From positions 16,587,701 through 16,651,700 of the forward strand of contig CM068314.1 of NCBI GenBank assembly GCA_034766995.1: 64,000 bases of DNA. The letters run 5' to 3'. Shown piece after piece: positions 63,294 to 64,000 of the stretch. Each line of letters begins with the position of its first letter. Within the stretch, counting starts at the first letter, position 1. The notes under the pieces are model-generated. The model saw only the letters and a list, made by a program, of their open reading frames with translations. It did no database searches and was not told where the DNA came from. The translations under genes and the position numbers were made by a program. The DNA is from Acanthacorydalis orientalis. Its lineage: Eukaryota > Arthropoda > Insecta > Megaloptera > Corydalidae.

Positions 63294-63576
63294 ATATGTG
63301 TTTGTGTGTATGTATGTATATAAAAAATATATGCAATGATTTCTATTCATTTTGTTCATTCATATACCAAAATTTATATTAAAACAACACGTGTTTATAA
63401 ACCAACCATCACACATTAATTTCATCACAAACGATTCAAGTCCTCACATGTTGGAATAATAGCATAATACGAATAAAGAATGTTTTAAATTTAATTTTTC
63501 ACGCTTTCACAGCTCCTTATTTTATTTATTTACTTTGTTTTTTCATTCGTTTTCCGAACCACGTTCCTATACACAG
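62453..63576 (+). other. Intronic sequence after exon 9
   Basis: AT-rich with (TA)n at 62589-62610, 63141-63170 and 63252-63290 and no gene. It begins with a perfect GTAAGT donor, and the region after it contains two acceptor candidates (63576 and 63947). Confidence 0.6.
63141..63290. repeat. Two (TA)n tracts (63141-63170, 63252-63290)
   Basis: TA runs in the last intron; the second is followed by GT/GTAT sequence. Confidence 0.94.
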
Positions 63577-63664
63577 ATGTTACGAGCCACTGCCGAGTCC
63601 CGTCCCAGCTATTTCCCATAAACCGAATAATATGGGTATTAACTTGGGGAAAATTCAACATTGA
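63577..63664 (+). CDS. Candidate alternative terminal exon of the MYT1-like gene
   Basis: A long pyrimidine-rich tract (about 63520-63571) ends in CTATACACAG. Joined in phase to exon 9, the sequence reads RCYEPLPSPVPAISHKPNN and then MGINLGKIQH before a TGA at 63662-63664. This would close the protein at about 1239 residues. The sequence is GC-richer than its surroundings and has a Pro/Ser composition like exon 9. I cannot exclude that it is intronic, or that another acceptor is used instead; no polyadenylation signal was pinned down nearby. Confidence 0.4.
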
Positions 63665-63947
63665 AGGGTCGAACAAGCAGCAGGTTTCCGCGATTGTACC
63701 GGAATCGCTGCTCAGACATTGGAATAGGGGAAAAAGAGACGTTAGTCTATCTGACGTACTCGCCAATGTTCTATACCGTTAAGTTCGAGAAATCCAACCC
63801 ACGTTTTGTCTCATGTATGTGTATTCTTGTGTATGCGTGTTTTACATTAAAAAACCATAACGTGATTTTTATACTCCTGTTTTAAATTCGCTATACTTAG
63901 TGTTATGAATAATGCGTTTTTATTTTATTTTTTTTTTTTTTGTACAG

Positions 63948-64000
63948 GATTAAGAAGTTTTTCCCTGTTCGGGTTTATATGTATTGTGAGGGGAATCTAT
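63948..64000 (+). CDS. Candidate downstream coding exon, cut by the window end
   Basis: A very strong acceptor (a T run of about 18 then GTACAG) is followed by sequence that stays open to the window end in the phase required by exon 9 (RIKKFFPVRVYMYCEGNL). Only 53 bases are visible and no family motif is recognised. It may be the next exon, a 3'UTR exon, or a false acceptor. Confidence 0.3.

Overview
The window is nuclear DNA from an arthropod, most likely an insect. The evidence is GT-AG introns of 73 bp to about 25 kb, an overall strongly AT-rich composition, about 60 long (TA)n microsatellites, and one recognisable animal gene. A hymenopteran would fit the pattern of CpG-bearing islands in an AT desert, but the sequence alone does not prove the order.

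The only protein-coding gene I can support is a plus-strand MYT1/ST18-family (neural zinc finger, NZF) transcription factor. I assembled nine coding exons whose splice phases all agree: 3801-3842 (start ATG), 19338-19405, 44144-45852, 59238-59310, 59394-59434, 60221-60436, 60809-61961, 62050-62233 and 62307-62452. They give 1210 codons plus two bases. The open end continues into one or more later exons; 63577-63664 (with a stop) and 63948 onward are candidates. Two CCHC NZF fingers (about residues 611-635 and 655-679) identify the family. The rest is low-complexity Ser/Thr-, Pro-, Gln-, Ala- and His-rich sequence with basic nuclear-localisation-like clusters and three xLS motifs near the C-terminal end.

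Layout: 1-3800 is upstream AT-rich sequence; 3801-3842 is the start exon; intron 1 is 15.5 kb; exon 2 is at 19.3 kb; intron 2 is 24.7 kb; the large exon 3 is at 44.1-45.9 kb; intron 3 is 13.4 kb; the compact zinc-finger and C-terminal exon cluster is at 59.2-62.5 kb; then comes an intron with candidate terminal exons. The long introns alternate between AT deserts with (TA)n tracts and about 28 GC-richer islands of 150-500 bp. These islands are the best candidates for cis-regulatory elements of a developmental neural regulator.

Non-genic structure worth attention: two related TA-flanked foldback MITEs in opposite orientation (11593-11797 and 23429-23629), a near-perfect 231-bp tandem duplication immediately upstream of exon 2, a possible internal promoter with a phase-compatible alternative first exon (about 38.3-38.8 kb), and several perfect inverted repeats inside the GC islands. 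I saw no tRNA, rRNA, CRISPR array or intact transposase, and no wholly new system.
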